From the NCBI GenBank assembly GCA_027297485.1, contig JAPUHZ010000294.1, positions 1 through 7,291 of the forward strand: a stretch of DNA of 7,291 bases, given 5' to 3'. Source of the stretch: Deltaproteobacteria bacterium. GTDB taxonomy: Bacteria; Desulfobacterota_B; Binatia; UBA9968. The position numbers were made by a program, and so were the translations under genes. How positions within the stretch are numbered: the stretch's first letter is position 1; each line of letters opens with the position of its first letter. Shown here one piece after another: positions 6,427 to 7,291 of this stretch. Below the pieces are notes generated by a model, which searched no databases, was not told the DNA's origin, and worked only from the letters and a program-made list of their open reading frames with translations.

Positions 6427-7020
6427 TTATCTGTTTCGACTGCGTCTGACTTGCGTACGGTGACGCGTGTCCTGGGTGCGTTCTCGCCTGTTGTCATCTC
6501 TTTCCTGAATGCGATCACGTAGGTGCTCCCGGTTGTTTTGGACCCAATCGCGCCTTTGCTCGTGTCTAAGTTGAGCCCGCTCTTGCGAGTGCGCGCGGGT
6601 TTCTTGGATGCGCTTGTGCCACTGCCGCCTTTTCTGAGCCCGCTCAAGCCGGTGCTCGTACTGTTCCCTAAGATGATTACGCTTTTTCACGTACTTTTGC
6701 CGGATCTCAACAGCTCTCTTCGGGTGCCTCTGAATCATCGCTTCCATTCTCTCGCGCAATTTACGCTCATTTTCCCTCCAGCGCTTGTGCAGTTCTTTGT
6801 GCTTGTTTTTGGCGTGCTGGATATTCTCTTTGTGCAGACGCTCCCCTCTGTGACCGGGTTCCGCTGGAGTCGCAGCGCTTGCTAGCTCGCCAGGATCCGC
6901 CGGCTGCGTACCAGAAGGTGTAGTCGAAGGCGGCCCGGCATATTCTTGGTGATCCGCCCAGAGAGGCGTACTTACCAGTAGGAACAAAACTGCCAAGAAT
7001 CCACTAAACAGGTGTTTCAT
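6427..7020 (-). CDS. Secreted, highly basic charged-helix protein of unknown function
   Basis: I do not recognise a family for this 197-residue protein. Residues 1-22 form a clear Sec signal peptide: a lysine-histidine start, a hydrophobic core LFSGFLAVLFLLV and a probable cut after PLWA, so the mature protein should be periplasmic or secreted. Residues 23-57 are rich in Pro, Thr, Ala and Gly and probably disordered. From about 60 to the end the chain is dominated by Arg, Lys, Glu, Gln and His, with recurring RERxxA/RxxW-type patches, and should be a long, charged, mostly helical or coiled-coil rod with strong net positive charge. There is no cysteine. Such a protein could bind nucleic acid, acidic polysaccharide or metal, or act as a periplasmic chaperone in the manner of Spy/CpxP. 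No Spy motif is evident. The start is well supported by AAAGGAG six bases upstream. Confidence 0.8.
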   Translation of the reverse strand: MKHLFSGFLAVLFLLVSTPLWADHQEYAGPPSTTPSGTQPADPGELASAATPAEPGHRGERLHKENIQHAKNKHKELHKRWRENERKLRERMEAMIQRHPKRAVEIRQKYVKKRNHLREQYEHRLERAQKRRQWHKRIQETRAHSQERAQLRHEQRRDWVQNNREHLRDRIQERDDNRRERTQDTRHRTQVRRSRNR

Positions 7021-7026
7021 AGAGTT

Positions 7027-7033
7027 CTCCTTT
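7027..7033 (-). promoter_or_regulatory. Strong ribosome binding site of the secreted-protein gene
   Basis: On the minus strand AAAGGAG lies six bases before the ATG at 7020. It is the only near-perfect Shine-Dalgarno at good spacing in the window and fixes the start codon of this gene. It also shows that this organism uses canonical sites, in contrast to the permease, senA and GH84 genes, which lack them. Confidence 0.75.
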
Positions 7034-7115
7034 CGAAGAAGATTACTCTCAGCATGGTGGCTTTCAATGCGTTAGAGGTCTCCATCCCCCAAGGGGTTTA
7101 CACTAAGGAAGGTAT

Positions 7116-7131
7116 TGCAACTCTTATGCCA
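7116..7131 (-). promoter_or_regulatory. Sigma-54-like (-24/-12) promoter of the secreted-protein gene
   Basis: The minus strand reads TGGCATAAGAGTTGCA from 7131 to 7116. Compared with the RpoN consensus TGGCACGN4TTGCW it differs at only two positions, and the invariant GG and GC are present with the required 10 bases between them. Transcription would start near 7105, giving a leader of about 85 bases before the ATG at 7020. An enhancer-binding activator would be needed; none is encoded in the window. Confidence 0.5.
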
Positions 7132-7291
7132 TCTGTGCCTATATCATTGGAATCCGTAACCCTCTAAAATACCAGGTGATTTTTTAGGCCAAAGGCAGGA
7201 CGATCAACAGGAAGGGCGATACATAAGACAAATATTTTAAGTAGTGACAAATTTTGCACATTTTTCCTCAGGCCTGTCTTATTGCTTCAGT

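Noticed and set aside
6523..6885. Plus-strand 120-residue open frame opposite the secreted-protein gene
   Set aside because: It is a shadow of the Arg/Glu-rich minus-strand codons; it lacks a ribosome binding site, and the minus-strand gene has a signal peptide and a strong ribosome binding site.
7087..7096. CCCCAAGGGG palindrome
   Set aside because: It is too short and its central gap too small for a stable hairpin; nothing links it to a known operator.

Overview
The window holds six protein-coding genes and no RNA genes, mobile elements or CRISPR. One gene is on the plus strand (224-1501) and five are on the minus strand. Base composition looks roughly balanced. An AmpG-like muropeptide permease and a classical Sec signal peptide suggest a Gram-negative (diderm) bacterium. 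The sequence alone does not let me name the phylum.

Layout: (1) 1-223 is a leader with no supportable gene. (2) 224-1501 (+) encodes an AmpG/PAT-family MFS permease. (3) 1525-3920 (-) is the centre of the window: a tightly coupled pair transcribed senA then senB, encoding a selenoneine-synthase-type EgtB homologue and a TIGR04348/SenB-type selenosugar synthase. (4) 4006-4827 (-) encodes an alpha/beta hydrolase with a lid like those of meta-cleavage C-C hydrolases. It lies 85 bp upstream of senA on the same strand. (5) 4960-6111 (-) encodes a compact, apparently cytoplasmic GH84 (O-GlcNAcase-like) beta-N-acetylglucosaminidase. (6) 6112-6426 has no gene but contains a perfect 10-bp hairpin. (7) 6427-7020 (-) encodes a small, secreted, very basic, charged-helix protein with a strong ribosome binding site and a sigma-54-like promoter.

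How the genes may work together: SenB is known to join selenophosphate to a UDP-sugar, giving a selenosugar. SenA is known to transfer that selenium to hercynine on the way to selenoneine, the selenium analogue of ergothioneine. The selenophosphate synthetase (SenC/SelD) and the hercynine methyltransferase (EgtD) that complete the pathway are not in the window. They must be elsewhere if the pathway works. The GH84 enzyme and the AmpG-like permease both belong to families that handle GlcNAc-containing sugars. A link to the sugar half of selenoneine synthesis is possible but is only inference from proximity. The secreted basic protein appears to be separately regulated.
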